Positions 50,851 to 60,663 of a stretch of 64,000 nt of DNA are shown here, in pieces. How positions within the stretch are numbered: position 1 is the first letter of the stretch; every line of letters begins with the position of its first letter. The position numbers and the translations under genes were made by a program. Origin of the DNA: Flavobacterium resistens (lineage in GTDB: Bacteria; Bacteroidota; Bacteroidia; Flavobacteriales; Flavobacteriaceae); the NCBI RefSeq assembly GCF_900182645.1, contig NZ_FXTA01000004.1, forward strand, positions 248,001 through 312,000. Direction: 5' to 3'. Under the pieces are notes generated by a model. It worked only from the letters and a program-made list of their open reading frames with translations. It was not told the DNA's origin and did not search any database.

Positions 50851-51447
50851 ATGTCATTACGAAAAGCGTATTTCCTTATATTTTTAGTTTTAATTGTTGA
50901 TCAACTATCAAAAATCTACGTAAAAACAAACTTTGTTCTGGGTGAAGAGGTTGTTTTATTTGATTGGTTTAAGATTCATTTTATAGAAAATGAAGGAATG
51001 GCATGGGGAACAAAAATTCCAGGTGAATATGGAAAATTAATTCTGACTGTTTTTAGAATTTTTGCTGTTTTCGGTATCGGTTGGTGGCTTTCAGATGCGA
51101 TTAAAAAACGTCATTCTACTTATTTAGTAGTGGCGATTGCATTAATTTTTGCTGGAGCAGCGGGTAATATCATAGATTCGGTTTTTTACGGAGTTATTTT
51201 TGATGACAGCACGCACACTATGGCAACACTTTTTTCGCCGAATCCTTATGGAAGCTGGTTCCATGGTTTAGTAGTTGATATGTTTTATTTTCCTATCTGG
51301 GAAGGTAATTTACCAACTTGGCTGCCAATTTTTGGAGGCAAACATTTTGCTTTTTTCAATGCTATTTTTAATGTTGCCGATATAGCTATTTCTACAGGAG
51401 TTGGAATATTATTGGTTTTCAATAAAAGAGCTTTTCCAAAGCACTAA
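50851..51447 (+). CDS. lspA: Lipoprotein signal peptidase LspA
   Basis: 198 aa. It cleaves prolipoprotein signal peptides at the lipid-modified Cys. Four hydrophobic segments (about 5-20, 62-80, 92-108, 168-190). Catalytic aspartates are Asp143 (GLVVDMFYFP) and Asp177 (FNVADIAIST); also IENEGMAWG and GAAGNIIDSV. It is about 30 residues longer than E. coli LspA because of an insertion at about 115-165, usual in Bacteroidota. The cell makes many lipoproteins, several in this window. Confidence 0.96.
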   Translation: MSLRKAYFLIFLVLIVDQLSKIYVKTNFVLGEEVVLFDWFKIHFIENEGMAWGTKIPGEYGKLILTVFRIFAVFGIGWWLSDAIKKRHSTYLVVAIALIFAGAAGNIIDSVFYGVIFDDSTHTMATLFSPNPYGSWFHGLVVDMFYFPIWEGNLPTWLPIFGGKHFAFFNAIFNVADIAISTGVGILLVFNKRAFPKH

Positions 51448-51531
51448 ATTCTGTCGATTTCTCAGATTCTTTAGATTTTTCAATGGATAGTGTTTTATAA
51501 ATACTATTTTTACCATACAAAAAATCGAATT

Positions 51532-54500
51532 ATGCAAAGTCCGTCTTTCTCTATTTATGATGCTTCTGCAGGCTCAGGAAAGACTTATACTTTGGTTAAA
51601 GAATATCTTAAAATTATTCTTTCTTCGCCAAAAAACGATGCATATCGAAATATACTCGCGATCACTTTTACGAACAAAGCGGTTCATGAAATGAAAAGCC
51701 GTATTGTTGGTAGTCTTTCTGAATTTGCTAAAGATGAGCCTTCTGAAAAAGCAATTGCTTTGATGGAAGATTTGTCTCGGGAAACCGGACTTTCGATTAT
51801 TAAAATCAAAATTAAATCGCAAAGCATCATCAAGCATTTGATTCATAATTATGCGGCTTTTGATATTTCGACAATTGATAAATTTACCCACAAAGTAATT
51901 CGGGCTTTTGCGCACGATTTAAATCTTCCAATGACTTTTGAAGTTACTTTGGATACTGAAAATTTATTAATCGAAGCAGTTGATGCAATAATTGCACAAG
52001 CGGGTCAGGATGAAACTTTGACCAATTTACTTATCGATTTTACAATGGAAAAAACCGACGATGATAAAAGTTGGGATGTTTCTCGTGAAATTTTAGAAAC
52101 TGGTAGATTAGTGCTCAATGAAAACAATCGAAATGAAATTTTGCATTTTCACGATAAATCTATTGAAGAGTTTATCGAGATTAAAAAGAAAATGCTTGCG
52201 CTTTGCAAAGATCTGGAATCTGAAAACGAAGGTTGGGCAATAGATGCACTTTCGTTAATTGATAAAAACGGAATCGATTTAAAATCATTTTCACGTGGTA
52301 CTTTTCCAAATCATCTAGAAAGTATTCGTGACGGAAAATTCAATCCAAGAAATAAAACTTTTCATGAGTTTGATGATATTGCAATTAATAAAACGGCTAA
52401 AGATCGAGCTTTAATTGAAAATATCATTCCAGATTTGCTTCAGATTTTGAGCAAGATTTACAAGAATTTCGAAAAAAGAGATTTTTATAAAGCTTTCCTG
52501 AAAAATATAACGCCACTTTCGCTGTTGAATACAGTAAGTAATGAATTGGCAAAAATACAGTCGGAACAAAATATTCTTTCCATTTCAGAATTTAATGCCA
52601 TTATTCATCGGGAAATTCAGAACCAGCCTGCGCCTTTTATATATGAGCGTTTGGGAGAAAAGTATCGTCATTTTTTTATAGATGAATTTCAGGATACTTC
52701 TGAAATGCAGTGGCAAAATTTGATTCCGCTGATTGACAATTCACTTTCAGGTCAGGATGATTTAGGGAATAAAGGAACGCTCATGATTGTTGGTGATCCA
52801 AAACAATCAATCTATCGCTGGCGCGGAGGAAAAGCAGAGCAATTTATTGAGCTTAGTAAAGATGTAAATCCCTTTAATAATCCGGATAAAGAAATAAAGC
52901 ATTTAAATACCAATTATAGAAGTTATAGTGAAGTTATTGATTTTAATAATGCTTTTTTTAAATTAATTTCTTCCGAATTTTCAAATGAAGATTATAAAGA
53001 TTTATACGAAAATCACAGTTTTCAGAATTCAAATGCGAAAAAAGGAGGATATGTAAATATTTCATTTCTTCCAATTATTGAAAAAACTGATGCTGTAGAG
53101 GAAGAAGAAGTTGTTGAAAAATCAGATTTGTATGTTTTAGCAACTTTAAATACGATTCTAAAAGTTGTTAAACAAGGTTTTCAGTACAGAGACATTGTGA
53201 TTTTGACTCGAAAAAGAGGTCAGGGAATTGCAATTGCAAATTATTTAACGGAGCAAAATATTCCGCTTTTGTCTTCAGAAACTTTAATGATTCAGAATGC
53301 TACTGAAGTTCGTTTGATAATTCATCTTCTAAAATATTTGAATAATAGCGCCGATTTAGAATCCAAAGCTAATTTTCTTCATTTTTTAGCCTCCAATATA
53401 AATCATAAAATGCCTATTCATGATTTTATTGAAAAAGGAATGTCAAATAGAGTAGAAGCCGATTTTGAAAAATGGCTTCTGACTTTTGATGTTTCATTGA
53501 ATTTTGAAGATGTTAGAAAAAAATCATTGTATGAAGCTGTTGAAATTATCATTTCTAAATTCATTCCTTCAGAAGGAAATGCTTATGTGCAGTTTTTTCT
53601 GGACATTGTTTTAGAAAGAGATATGAGGAGTCAGGCTGGTATAGCCGACTTCTTAAGTTACTGGGATAAAAATGCTGAAAAATTCAGTATTCCGTCTCCG
53701 GAGGGAAATAATGCTGTTCGTATCATGACAATTCATAAATCGAAAGGTTTGGAGTTTCCGGTTGTGATTATGCCGTTTGCCGAAGAAGATTATAATAGAA
53801 AGCCAAAAGATAAATTATGGCTTGATGCTGAAAATGAAGATTTAGGTGTTCCTAAGGCTTTGATTGATAACAGCAGCGCGGTAGAAGGTTTTGGCGAAAG
53901 TGCTTCGGCGGTTTTTAATGTGAAAAAGCAGGAAGAATTATTGGATAATATTAATGTTTTGTATGTTGCTTTAACACGTGCCGAAGAACAACTATATGTT
54001 ATTTCGCAATCTTTGAACGAAAGAAAAGATGGAGAATTCCCTAGTAATATGGCATCTTTTTTTATTAAATATTTGATTAATGAGGGGGTTTATGATTCAG
54101 GAAAATTAGAATATGAATTTGGAGATCCCGCAAAATTATCTTCTTCGGTTGAATTCACTGATTCAATAAAAGAGATTCCGGTTGTCAAAGAAGTTTTAAA
54201 TCCAAAAAATATAAAAATTGCACAGAGAGAAGCTTTAATGTGGGGAACACATCAGCAGGAAGCAATTGCTTACGGTAATGTTGTTCATGAAATTTTGGCT
54301 TTTGTAAAAGATAAATCAGATATTGATTTGGCAGTTACAAAAGCAATTGAAGCGGGCTTAATAAAGATTGATCAGGTAGAGCAGGTTTTGAAAACGCTTC
54401 ATGATATTGTGAATCATCCGGAAATTAATGTATGTTTCGAAGGAAAAGACAAGATTTTAAATGAGCAGAATATTATCCAGAAAGAAGGGAAAATTTTAAA

Positions 54501-54687
54501 ACCGGATAGAGTTGTGCTTACAGAAGATAAAAATGCTTATTTGTTGGATTATAAAACCGGAGCAATAAATTCTAAATATAAGCAGCAACTTCAGGAATAT
54601 GAAGACGCTATTGAGGATTTGGGATATAAAGTGTTAAAAAAAGCATTGGTGTATATAGGAACCGAAATCGATGTAGTAAATTTGTGA
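51532..54687 (+). CDS. UvrD-type helicase/nuclease (AddA-like)
   Basis: 1051 aa from the ATG at 51532; the frame extends 14 codons upstream. Superfamily 1 helicase motifs in order: ASAGSGKT (Walker A, 11-18), FTNKAVHEMK (Ia), FFIDEFQDTSEMQW (II), GDPKQSIYRWRGG (III), LNTNYRSY (IV), MTIHKSKGLEFPVVIMP (V), YVALTRAEEQLYV (VI). The C-terminus has a RecB-type nuclease site (KPDRVV, LLDYKTG). With the AddB-like protein it should process double-strand breaks for recombination. The two genes are about 3 kb apart, separated by kbl and an ompA-like gene. Confidence 0.92.
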   Translation: MQSPSFSIYDASAGSGKTYTLVKEYLKIILSSPKNDAYRNILAITFTNKAVHEMKSRIVGSLSEFAKDEPSEKAIALMEDLSRETGLSIIKIKIKSQSIIKHLIHNYAAFDISTIDKFTHKVIRAFAHDLNLPMTFEVTLDTENLLIEAVDAIIAQAGQDETLTNLLIDFTMEKTDDDKSWDVSREILETGRLVLNENNRNEILHFHDKSIEEFIEIKKKMLALCKDLESENEGWAIDALSLIDKNGIDLKSFSRGTFPNHLESIRDGKFNPRNKTFHEFDDIAINKTAKDRALIENIIPDLLQILSKIYKNFEKRDFYKAFLKNITPLSLLNTVSNELAKIQSEQNILSISEFNAIIHREIQNQPAPFIYERLGEKYRHFFIDEFQDTSEMQWQNLIPLIDNSLSGQDDLGNKGTLMIVGDPKQSIYRWRGGKAEQFIELSKDVNPFNNPDKEIKHLNTNYRSYSEVIDFNNAFFKLISSEFSNEDYKDLYENHSFQNSNAKKGGYVNISFLPIIEKTDAVEEEEVVEKSDLYVLATLNTILKVVKQGFQYRDIVILTRKRGQGIAIANYLTEQNIPLLSSETLMIQNATEVRLIIHLLKYLNNSADLESKANFLHFLASNINHKMPIHDFIEKGMSNRVEADFEKWLLTFDVSLNFEDVRKKSLYEAVEIIISKFIPSEGNAYVQFFLDIVLERDMRSQAGIADFLSYWDKNAEKFSIPSPEGNNAVRIMTIHKSKGLEFPVVIMPFAEEDYNRKPKDKLWLDAENEDLGVPKALIDNSSAVEGFGESASAVFNVKKQEELLDNINVLYVALTRAEEQLYVISQSLNERKDGEFPSNMASFFIKYLINEGVYDSGKLEYEFGDPAKLSSSVEFTDSIKEIPVVKEVLNPKNIKIAQREALMWGTHQQEAIAYGNVVHEILAFVKDKSDIDLAVTKAIEAGLIKIDQVEQVLKTLHDIVNHPEINVCFEGKDKILNEQNIIQKEGKILKPDRVVLTEDKNAYLLDYKTGAINSKYKQQLQEYEDAIEDLGYKVLKKALVYIGTEIDVVNL

Positions 54688-54767
54688 AAAAATTAATCAG
54701 ATGTTAAAGATAAACACACTTATTTTAGGTTTAAGTTGTTAATTTTTAACGTTTTAAATATAAGGAA

Positions 54768-55961
54768 ATGTACGGTAAAATTAAAGAACATCTGCAAAAT
54801 GAATTGCAGACTATTGAAGAAAACGGAATTTTTAAAAAAGAACGTATTATAACTTCAGCTCAAGGTGCTGAAATTACAATTTCTACAGGAGAAACTGTAT
54901 TGAATTTTTGCGCAAACAATTATTTGGGACTTTCTTCTCATCCAGAAGTAGTGCAGGCCGCAAAAGATGCAATGGATACGCATGGATTTGGAATGTCGTC
55001 TGTTCGTTTTATTTGCGGAACACAGGATATTCATAAAACATTAGAAAAAAAGATTGCAGATTTTTATGGAACAGAAGATACCATATTATATGCTGCAGCT
55101 TTTGATGCTAATGGAGGTGTTTTTGAACCTTTATTAGGTGAAAATGATGCTATTATTTCAGATAGTTTAAATCATGCTTCTATTATAGATGGGGTTCGTT
55201 TGTGTAAAGCGGCTCGTTATCGTTATGAAAATAGCAATATGGAAGATTTGGAGCAACAGTTGATTAAAGCAAATGAAGCCGGAGCTCGTTTCAAATTAAT
55301 TGTTACAGATGGTGTTTTCTCTATGGACGGTTTAGTGGCGCCTCTTGATAAAATTTGTGACTTAGCAGATAAATATGATGCGATGGTAATGGTTGATGAG
55401 TGTCATGCAGCAGGATTTATCGGTGCAACCGGAAAAGGAACTCTTGAGGCAAAAGGAGTTATGGGACGTGTTGATATTATAACAGGTACCTTAGGTAAGG
55501 CTTTAGGAGGTGCAATGGGAGGATATACAACAGCTAAAAAAGAAATTATCGAGATATTACGCCAGCGTTCTCGTCCTTATTTGTTCTCAAATTCTTTGGC
55601 TCCTGCTATTGTTGGTGCTTCCATTAAGGTTTTTGAATTATTGGAAAAAGATACTTCATTGAGAGATAAGTTAGAATGGAATACAAATTATTTCAAAGAA
55701 GGAATGAAAAAAGCAGGTTTCGATATCATTGACGGAGATTCTGCAATTGTTCCTGTTATGTTATATGATGCTAAATTGTCGCAGACTATGGCAAATGCAT
55801 TATTAAAAGAAGGAATTTACGTAATCGGATTCTTTTTCCCAGTAGTTCCAAAAGACAAAGCAAGGATACGCGTTCAACTTTCAGCTGCGCATACTAAAGA
55901 GCACTTGGACAAGGCAATAGAAGCTTTTACATTAACAGGTAAAATGTTAAAAGTTATATAA
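54768..55961 (+). CDS. kbl: Glycine C-acetyltransferase (2-amino-3-ketobutyrate CoA ligase)
   Basis: 397 aa PLP enzyme of the alpha-oxoamine synthase family. It converts 2-amino-3-ketobutyrate and CoA to glycine and acetyl-CoA in threonine degradation. Signatures: [42 protein letters not shown] (Asp, His near PLP), and the Schiff-base Lys in [15 protein letters not shown]. No threonine dehydrogenase gene is adjacent. Length and motifs fit Kbl better than the longer homologues (5-aminolevulinate synthase, BioF), but BioF-like activity cannot be excluded. Confidence 0.92.
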   Translation: MYGKIKEHLQNELQTIEENGIFKKERIITSAQGAEITISTGETVLNFCANNYLGLSSHPEVVQAAKDAMDTHGFGMSSVRFICGTQDIHKTLEKKIADFYGTEDTILYAAAFDANGGVFEPLLGENDAIISDSLNHASIIDGVRLCKAARYRYENSNMEDLEQQLIKANEAGARFKLIVTDGVFSMDGLVAPLDKICDLADKYDAMVMVDECHAAGFIGATGKGTLEAKGVMGRVDIITGTLGKALGGAMGGYTTAKKEIIEILRQRSRPYLFSNSLAPAIVGASIKVFELLEKDTSLRDKLEWNTNYFKEGMKKAGFDIIDGDSAIVPVMLYDAKLSQTMANALLKEGIYVIGFFFPVVPKDKARIRVQLSAAHTKEHLDKAIEAFTLTGKMLKVI

Positions 55962-56007
55962 TTACCATATTCTGTAAATTTTTGTAGGTTTTTTTTAACA
56001 TTTCATT

Positions 56008-56037
56008 TTGTATTTAAAAAATTTGGTGTTACTTTTG
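56008..56037 (+). promoter_or_regulatory. Promoter of the OmpA-like gene (TTG-N19-TACTTTTG)
   Basis: TTG at 56008-56010 and TACTTTTG at 56030-56037 with 19 nt between them: a full match to the Bacteroidota pattern. Start codon 38 nt later. Confidence 0.7.
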
Positions 56038-56074
56038 CTTGTAATTAACTAAATTGTAATTAAAAAAATTAAGT

Positions 56075-57538
56075 ATGAAACATCTTAACAAACTTTTAGT
56101 TGCTGTGATGATGGTGATGGGTTTAAGTTCTCACGCACAAGACAGTAACAATCCATGGGCAATCTCATTTGGGGTTAATGCAGTGGATACCAGAACAAGT
56201 TCTGGAGCAGGACATGGTTTCTTTGATCAGCACTTTTCTCAGCCATTCGCTGTAAAAGACAACTGGAATATTCTTCCTTCATTATCTTACATTGGTGTGT
56301 CTAGATATGTTGGTAGTGGATTTTCTGTTGGTTTGCAAGGTTCTGTAAACAAAATTGATAAATTCGTTAGCTTTGCTCCATATGCTCCAGGGCATGACGG
56401 AAGAGGGAATGTTGTAACTAATCCTGGTGACTTAATGTACTACGGAATTGATGCTACTATCAAATACAGCTTCCAAGAATTAATCAAATCTAAAGTGATC
56501 GATCCTTCGTTATCTGTTGGTGGTGGTTATACTTTCTTAGGAGATAATAGCTACGGAACTGTTAACCCAGGTGCTGGTTTAACTTTCTGGTTTACTGATG
56601 CTATTGGTCTTGAGTTAGCTACAAGATACAAATGGGCTGTTAGTGGAGATAGAGTTGATGCTTCTGGAGCTCCAGATGCTGTTTCTCACTTCCAACACAC
56701 AGCAGGTCTTATCTTCAAATTCGGAGGTAAAGATACTGACGGAGACGGAATCTATGATAAAGATGACGCTTGTCCAGATGTTGCTGGTTTAAAACAATTC
56801 AACGGATGTCCTGATACTGACGGAGATGGAATCGTTGATGCTTCTGACGCTTGTCCAGATGTATTTGGTTTAGCTGCATTAAACGGATGTCCTGATACAG
56901 ACGGAGACGGAATTGCTGATAAAGATGATGCTTGTCCAGATGTTGCTGGTTTAGCTGCTTTAAAAGGTTGTCCTGATACTGACGGAGACGGAATCGCTGA
57001 TAAAGATGATAAATGTCCTACAGTTGCTGGTCCAAAAGAAAACGGTGGTTGTCCTTTCTTAGACGCTGACAAAGATGGTGTTGCTGATAAAGATGACGAT
57101 TGTCCTACAGTATACGGTCCTGCTAGTAACAGAGGTTGTCCAGAAGTAACTTCTGAGGCTTTAGAAGATCTTAAAGTTCAAGCAAGAGCAGTTTACTTCA
57201 ACTCAGGTAAAGCTACTTTCAAAACAGGAGATAAAGAAACTCCAGCTAGATTAGATGCTATTAAAGAAATCCTTAAAAACTATCCAAACGCGAAATTCTC
57301 TATCGAAGGACACACAGATAGTACAGGTTCAGCTAAAATCAACCAAAAACTTTCTGAAGATAGAGCGAAAGCTGTATTGGATGCTTTAGTTGAAAGAGGT
57401 GTTAATGCTGAAAACTTAGAGTCTAAAGGATTTGGATCTTCTCAACCAGTTGCAAGTAATAAAACTGCTGCAGGTAAAGCTCAAAACAGAAGAACTGAAA
57501 TCAGACACATTGGTTCTAAATACCAAGGTAAACTATAA
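56075..57538 (+). CDS. OmpA-family protein with thrombospondin type 3 repeats
   Basis: 487 aa. Signal peptide to SHAQ (about 21), then an N-terminal barrel of about 195 residues. Five thrombospondin type 3 calcium repeats (about 218-356) have the pattern DTDGDGIxDxxDxCPDVxG. The OmpA C-terminal domain (about 360-487) binds peptidoglycan: YFNSGKATF, then [22 protein letters not shown] and RRTEIRH. It is likely an abundant outer-membrane anchor. Complete promoter at 56008-56037 and terminator at 57560-57587, so it is its own unit. Confidence 0.96.
   Translation: MKHLNKLLVAVMMVMGLSSHAQDSNNPWAISFGVNAVDTRTSSGAGHGFFDQHFSQPFAVKDNWNILPSLSYIGVSRYVGSGFSVGLQGSVNKIDKFVSFAPYAPGHDGRGNVVTNPGDLMYYGIDATIKYSFQELIKSKVIDPSLSVGGGYTFLGDNSYGTVNPGAGLTFWFTDAIGLELATRYKWAVSGDRVDASGAPDAVSHFQHTAGLIFKFGGKDTDGDGIYDKDDACPDVAGLKQFNGCPDTDGDGIVDASDACPDVFGLAALNGCPDTDGDGIADKDDACPDVAGLAALKGCPDTDGDGIADKDDKCPTVAGPKENGGCPFLDADKDGVADKDDDCPTVYGPASNRGCPEVTSEALEDLKVQARAVYFNSGKATFKTGDKETPARLDAIKEILKNYPNAKFSIEGHTDSTGSAKINQKLSEDRAKAVLDALVERGVNAENLESKGFGSSQPVASNKTAAGKAQNRRTEIRHIGSKYQGKL
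56730..57140 (+). repeat. Tandem repeat encoding thrombospondin type 3 units
   Basis: Imperfect DNA copies of about 69-84 nt (gatacngacggagacggaat type) inside the OmpA-like gene. Repeat number may vary between strains by recombination. Confidence 0.8.
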
Positions 57539-57559
57539 TTTACTTTGTAAATAATACTT

Positions 57560-57587
57560 AAAAGCCATTCTTAATTGAATGGCTTTT
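57560..57587 (+). terminator. Terminator of the OmpA-like gene
   Basis: aaaagccattc and gaatggctttt with a 6-nt loop, followed by T residues; 14 nt before the AddB-like start codon. Confidence 0.88.
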
Positions 57588-57601
57588 TTTATTTTTATAA
57601 A

Positions 57602-60367
57602 ATGATAAACACTTCTTTTCTTGAAAAAATTGCAGCTGTAGTTATTCAGAATTATGAAACAAAGCTTGCTGAAACAACTATTATTCTGCCTAATAAAAGA
57701 GCGAAGGTTTTTTTAATTGAAGCTTTAAAAAAAGAAACTCACAAAACTATTCTTTCGCCGGATATCATTAGCATTGAGGATTTTGTTCAGGACGTGGCTT
57801 CAATTCGTTCAATAGATTCAATCGAGCTTTTGTTTGAATTTTATGAAGTGTATTTGTCTGTTACAGAAAAACAGCATCAGCAGTCATTTGAATTATTTGC
57901 TAATTGGGCCAAAACACTTTTACAGGATTTTAATGAAATTGATCGATATCTTCTAGATCCGAACCATGTACTTTCTTATTTGAAAGATATTGAGGATATA
58001 AAAAAGTGGGGAGTCGAAGTAGAAAACAAAACAAAACTTTTAGAGAATTATATTGATTTCTGGAAGCTTCTTCCTTTGTATTATGACGCATTATATAATC
58101 ATTTGTTAAACAAAGCAATTGGTTATCAAGGTTTGATTTATCGAGAAGCTGTCAATAATCTTAATCATTTCTCGAATACGGTTTCAAGCCGTTCTTTTAT
58201 CTTTGCAGGCTTTAATGCGTTAAATGCTGCTGAAGAGAAAATAGTGCAACATTTATTGGCTATGGATCAGGCAAAAATATACTGGGATACAGACCAGACC
58301 TTTTTGAATGATCCTTATCACGACGCGGGGCTTTTTGTAAGGCGTTTTAAAGAAAGCTGGAAGTATTATAAATCGCATCCTTTTGAATGGATTGTAGATG
58401 ATTTTTCGCAATCCAAAAATATTCAGGTAATTGGTTCGCCAAAAACTATCGGCCAGGCAAAAATTGCAGGAAGTATAATTGAAAATTTAATTACCGAGAA
58501 TCCTGCCGGATCTTTAGATAAAGTTGCGGTGGTTTTAGGTGAGGAAAGCTTGCTGATTCCGGTTTTGTATTCGTTGCCTGCTTCAGTTGGTGCTTTGAAT
58601 ATTACCATGGGATATTCTGGTAAAAACAATCCGTCACAGATTTTAATTGCTAAATTGTTTAAAATGCATACAAATGCGCTTTCGCGAAAGGGCGACAGTT
58701 ATGTATTTTATTATAAAGATGTTTTAGATGTTTTAACACATCCGCTTGTGGCTCCTTATGCAAATGCAAATCATCTGGTTAAGATTATCAAAGAGAATAA
58801 TTACACTTTTATTTCTCATAACAGAATAATTGAATTGTATGGTCATTCATCTAATCTGTTCGATTTATTATTTAAAAAATGGGAAAGCGGTTCATTAGCT
58901 GTACTTGAAAATATTTCAGCACTTTTGCTTTTGATCAAAACAAATTTTGATAAGGATAATGAAGAGGAGAAAATTGCAAAATCTTTTGTTTATGCTGTTT
59001 TTAAAGTCATAAATAAACTTATCAATTATTACACTAGTCATAATCATATTGATAACATTGATACGCTTCACGCCATTTACAAACAAATTATTGATGTTGC
59101 TGAAGTTTCATTTGAAGGTGAACCTTTGCGTGGACTTCAAATAATGGGTGTTCTTGAAAGTCGTGTTCTCGATTTTGATACGGTTATTATAACTTCAATG
59201 AATGAAGGAAAATTTCCGGCTGGGAAATCTCAAAATTCCTTTATTCCTTATGATGTAAAAAGAGAATTGGGTTTGCCGACTTTTAAAGAAAAAGATGCAA
59301 TTTATACGTATCATTTTTATCATTTACTTCAGCGTGCCAAAAATATCTATCTTATTTACAATACTGAAAATGATGGATTAGATGCAGGTGAAAGAAGTCG
59401 TTTTATCACACAGTTAGAGGTGGAAAAACAACCTAGGCATAATCTGACTTTTGATATTTATAATCCGGTTTTACCTTCAACGGCATATCAGCCAATGGTG
59501 ATTCCAAAATCGGAGGCTGTTATGAACCGATTGAAAGAGATCGCTTTAGCGGGATTTTCTCCTTCTGCACTGACAAGTTATATTCGAAACCCGATTGATT
59601 TTTATTTCCAAAAAATACTTCGAATCCGTGAAGTAGAAGAAGTAGAGGAAAATATCGCGTTGAATACTCTCGGAACGATAATACACGAAACGTTAAAAGC
59701 GCTTTACGAACCTTTTATTGGTCGATTTATTTCTGAAGAAGATATAACAAAATGCTTTAAACTTCTTGATGAAGAGGTTTTAAAACAATTTAAAGTAGTT
59801 TATAAAGAAGGTGAAATTAAAAAAGGCCGAAATCTTTTAGCTTTCGAAGTTGCAAAACGAAATGTTTTTAATTTTCTGAAAGTGGAATTAGAAGCAATTC
59901 GAAATGGAGACGCAATTAAAATTATTGCTTTAGAGCAAACATATCAGCGCGAACTCACACATCCAAGTTTGCCATTTCCGGTTCTTATAAAAGGAAATGT
60001 TGACCGAATTGAACAGCGAAATGGAAAAATAAGAATTATTGATTATAAGACAGGAAAAGTCGAAAAGGCGAATGTTGTACTCAAAACATGGAACGGATTG
60101 ACCAATGAGCTTAAAAACGACAAAATCATTCAGGTTTTAGCTTATGCATTCATGTTTGAAAAAGAAGCTGGCAACATGCCTATTGAAGTTGGAATTATTT
60201 CATTTAAGAATCTAAAATCAGGTTTTTTGCCTTTTATATTCAAAGAAGAAAAAGATTTGGATACAACTGTGTCTGAGCAAACTCTCGCTTTGTATCTGAA
60301 AGAAATAGTTTTGCTTTTGAATGAAATTTTTGACACTACAATTCCTTTTGAAGAAAAAATAAATTAA
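57602..60367 (+). CDS. AddB-like PD-(D/E)XK nuclease family protein
   Basis: 921 aa from the ATG at 57602 (MINTSFLEK); the frame has a second ATG 9 codons earlier, within the terminator. The N-terminal half is an inactivated helicase-like region. The position usual for Walker A reads LPNKRAKVFLIEAL, with no GKT/S. The C-terminus has the RecB-type nuclease site: FSPSALTSYIRNPIDFYFQ, GNVDRIEQ, IRIIDYKTGKVE. Bacteroidota AddB proteins lacking ATP-binding motifs fit this. The stop overlaps the next start (TAATG). Confidence 0.9.
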   Translation: MINTSFLEKIAAVVIQNYETKLAETTIILPNKRAKVFLIEALKKETHKTILSPDIISIEDFVQDVASIRSIDSIELLFEFYEVYLSVTEKQHQQSFELFANWAKTLLQDFNEIDRYLLDPNHVLSYLKDIEDIKKWGVEVENKTKLLENYIDFWKLLPLYYDALYNHLLNKAIGYQGLIYREAVNNLNHFSNTVSSRSFIFAGFNALNAAEEKIVQHLLAMDQAKIYWDTDQTFLNDPYHDAGLFVRRFKESWKYYKSHPFEWIVDDFSQSKNIQVIGSPKTIGQAKIAGSIIENLITENPAGSLDKVAVVLGEESLLIPVLYSLPASVGALNITMGYSGKNNPSQILIAKLFKMHTNALSRKGDSYVFYYKDVLDVLTHPLVAPYANANHLVKIIKENNYTFISHNRIIELYGHSSNLFDLLFKKWESGSLAVLENISALLLLIKTNFDKDNEEEKIAKSFVYAVFKVINKLINYYTSHNHIDNIDTLHAIYKQIIDVAEVSFEGEPLRGLQIMGVLESRVLDFDTVIITSMNEGKFPAGKSQNSFIPYDVKRELGLPTFKEKDAIYTYHFYHLLQRAKNIYLIYNTENDGLDAGERSRFITQLEVEKQPRHNLTFDIYNPVLPSTAYQPMVIPKSEAVMNRLKEIALAGFSPSALTSYIRNPIDFYFQKILRIREVEEVEENIALNTLGTIIHETLKALYEPFIGRFISEEDITKCFKLLDEEVLKQFKVVYKEGEIKKGRNLLAFEVAKRNVFNFLKVELEAIRNGDAIKIIALEQTYQRELTHPSLPFPVLIKGNVDRIEQRNGKIRIIDYKTGKVEKANVVLKTWNGLTNELKNDKIIQVLAYAFMFEKEAGNMPIEVGIISFKNLKSGFLPFIFKEEKDLDTTVSEQTLALYLKEIVLLLNEIFDTTIPFEEKIN

Positions 60368-60663
60368 TGATCAGAAAGCTACTAAACATATTCGAGTTTT
60401 TTAAAACAACATTGATAGTTAACTTGTTGGTTTCTGCAATTGCTGTTTTTTTGGGTGGTTTTGATTATTTCTTTATATGGTTTCTAAGTTTTGGTTTTTT
60501 AGCCAGCATCGGTTTCAAGGAATTTTATCGCAAAAAAAATTATTTGTTTTATTTCAATAATGGTGTTTCAAAAATCCAACTTATGTTATTTAGTTATCTG
60601 ATGACTTTTTGCACCGCAATTTTATTTGGTTTAATCGTCTTTTTAAAAAATAAATTATTTTGA
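60367..60663 (+). CDS. Small membrane protein coupled to an ABC ATPase
   Basis: 98 aa with three predicted membrane helices (about 14-30, 31-48, 73-93), beginning MIRKLLNIFEFFKTTLIVNL. It resembles a minimal ABC membrane partner, though too short for a typical permease. Start overlaps the AddB stop (TAATG). Its stop overlaps the next gene's TTG start (TTGA). No function is known. Because it sits next to the ATPase, a two-component transporter or a regulatory membrane anchor is plausible. Confidence 0.75.
   Translation: MIRKLLNIFEFFKTTLIVNLLVSAIAVFLGGFDYFFIWFLSFGFLASIGFKEFYRKKNYLFYFNNGVSKIQLMLFSYLMTFCTAILFGLIVFLKNKLF

Noticed and set aside
56730-57140. Regular repeats that might suggest a CRISPR-like array
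   Set aside because: They lie in frame within the OmpA-like gene and encode thrombospondin type 3 units; there are no unique spacers.
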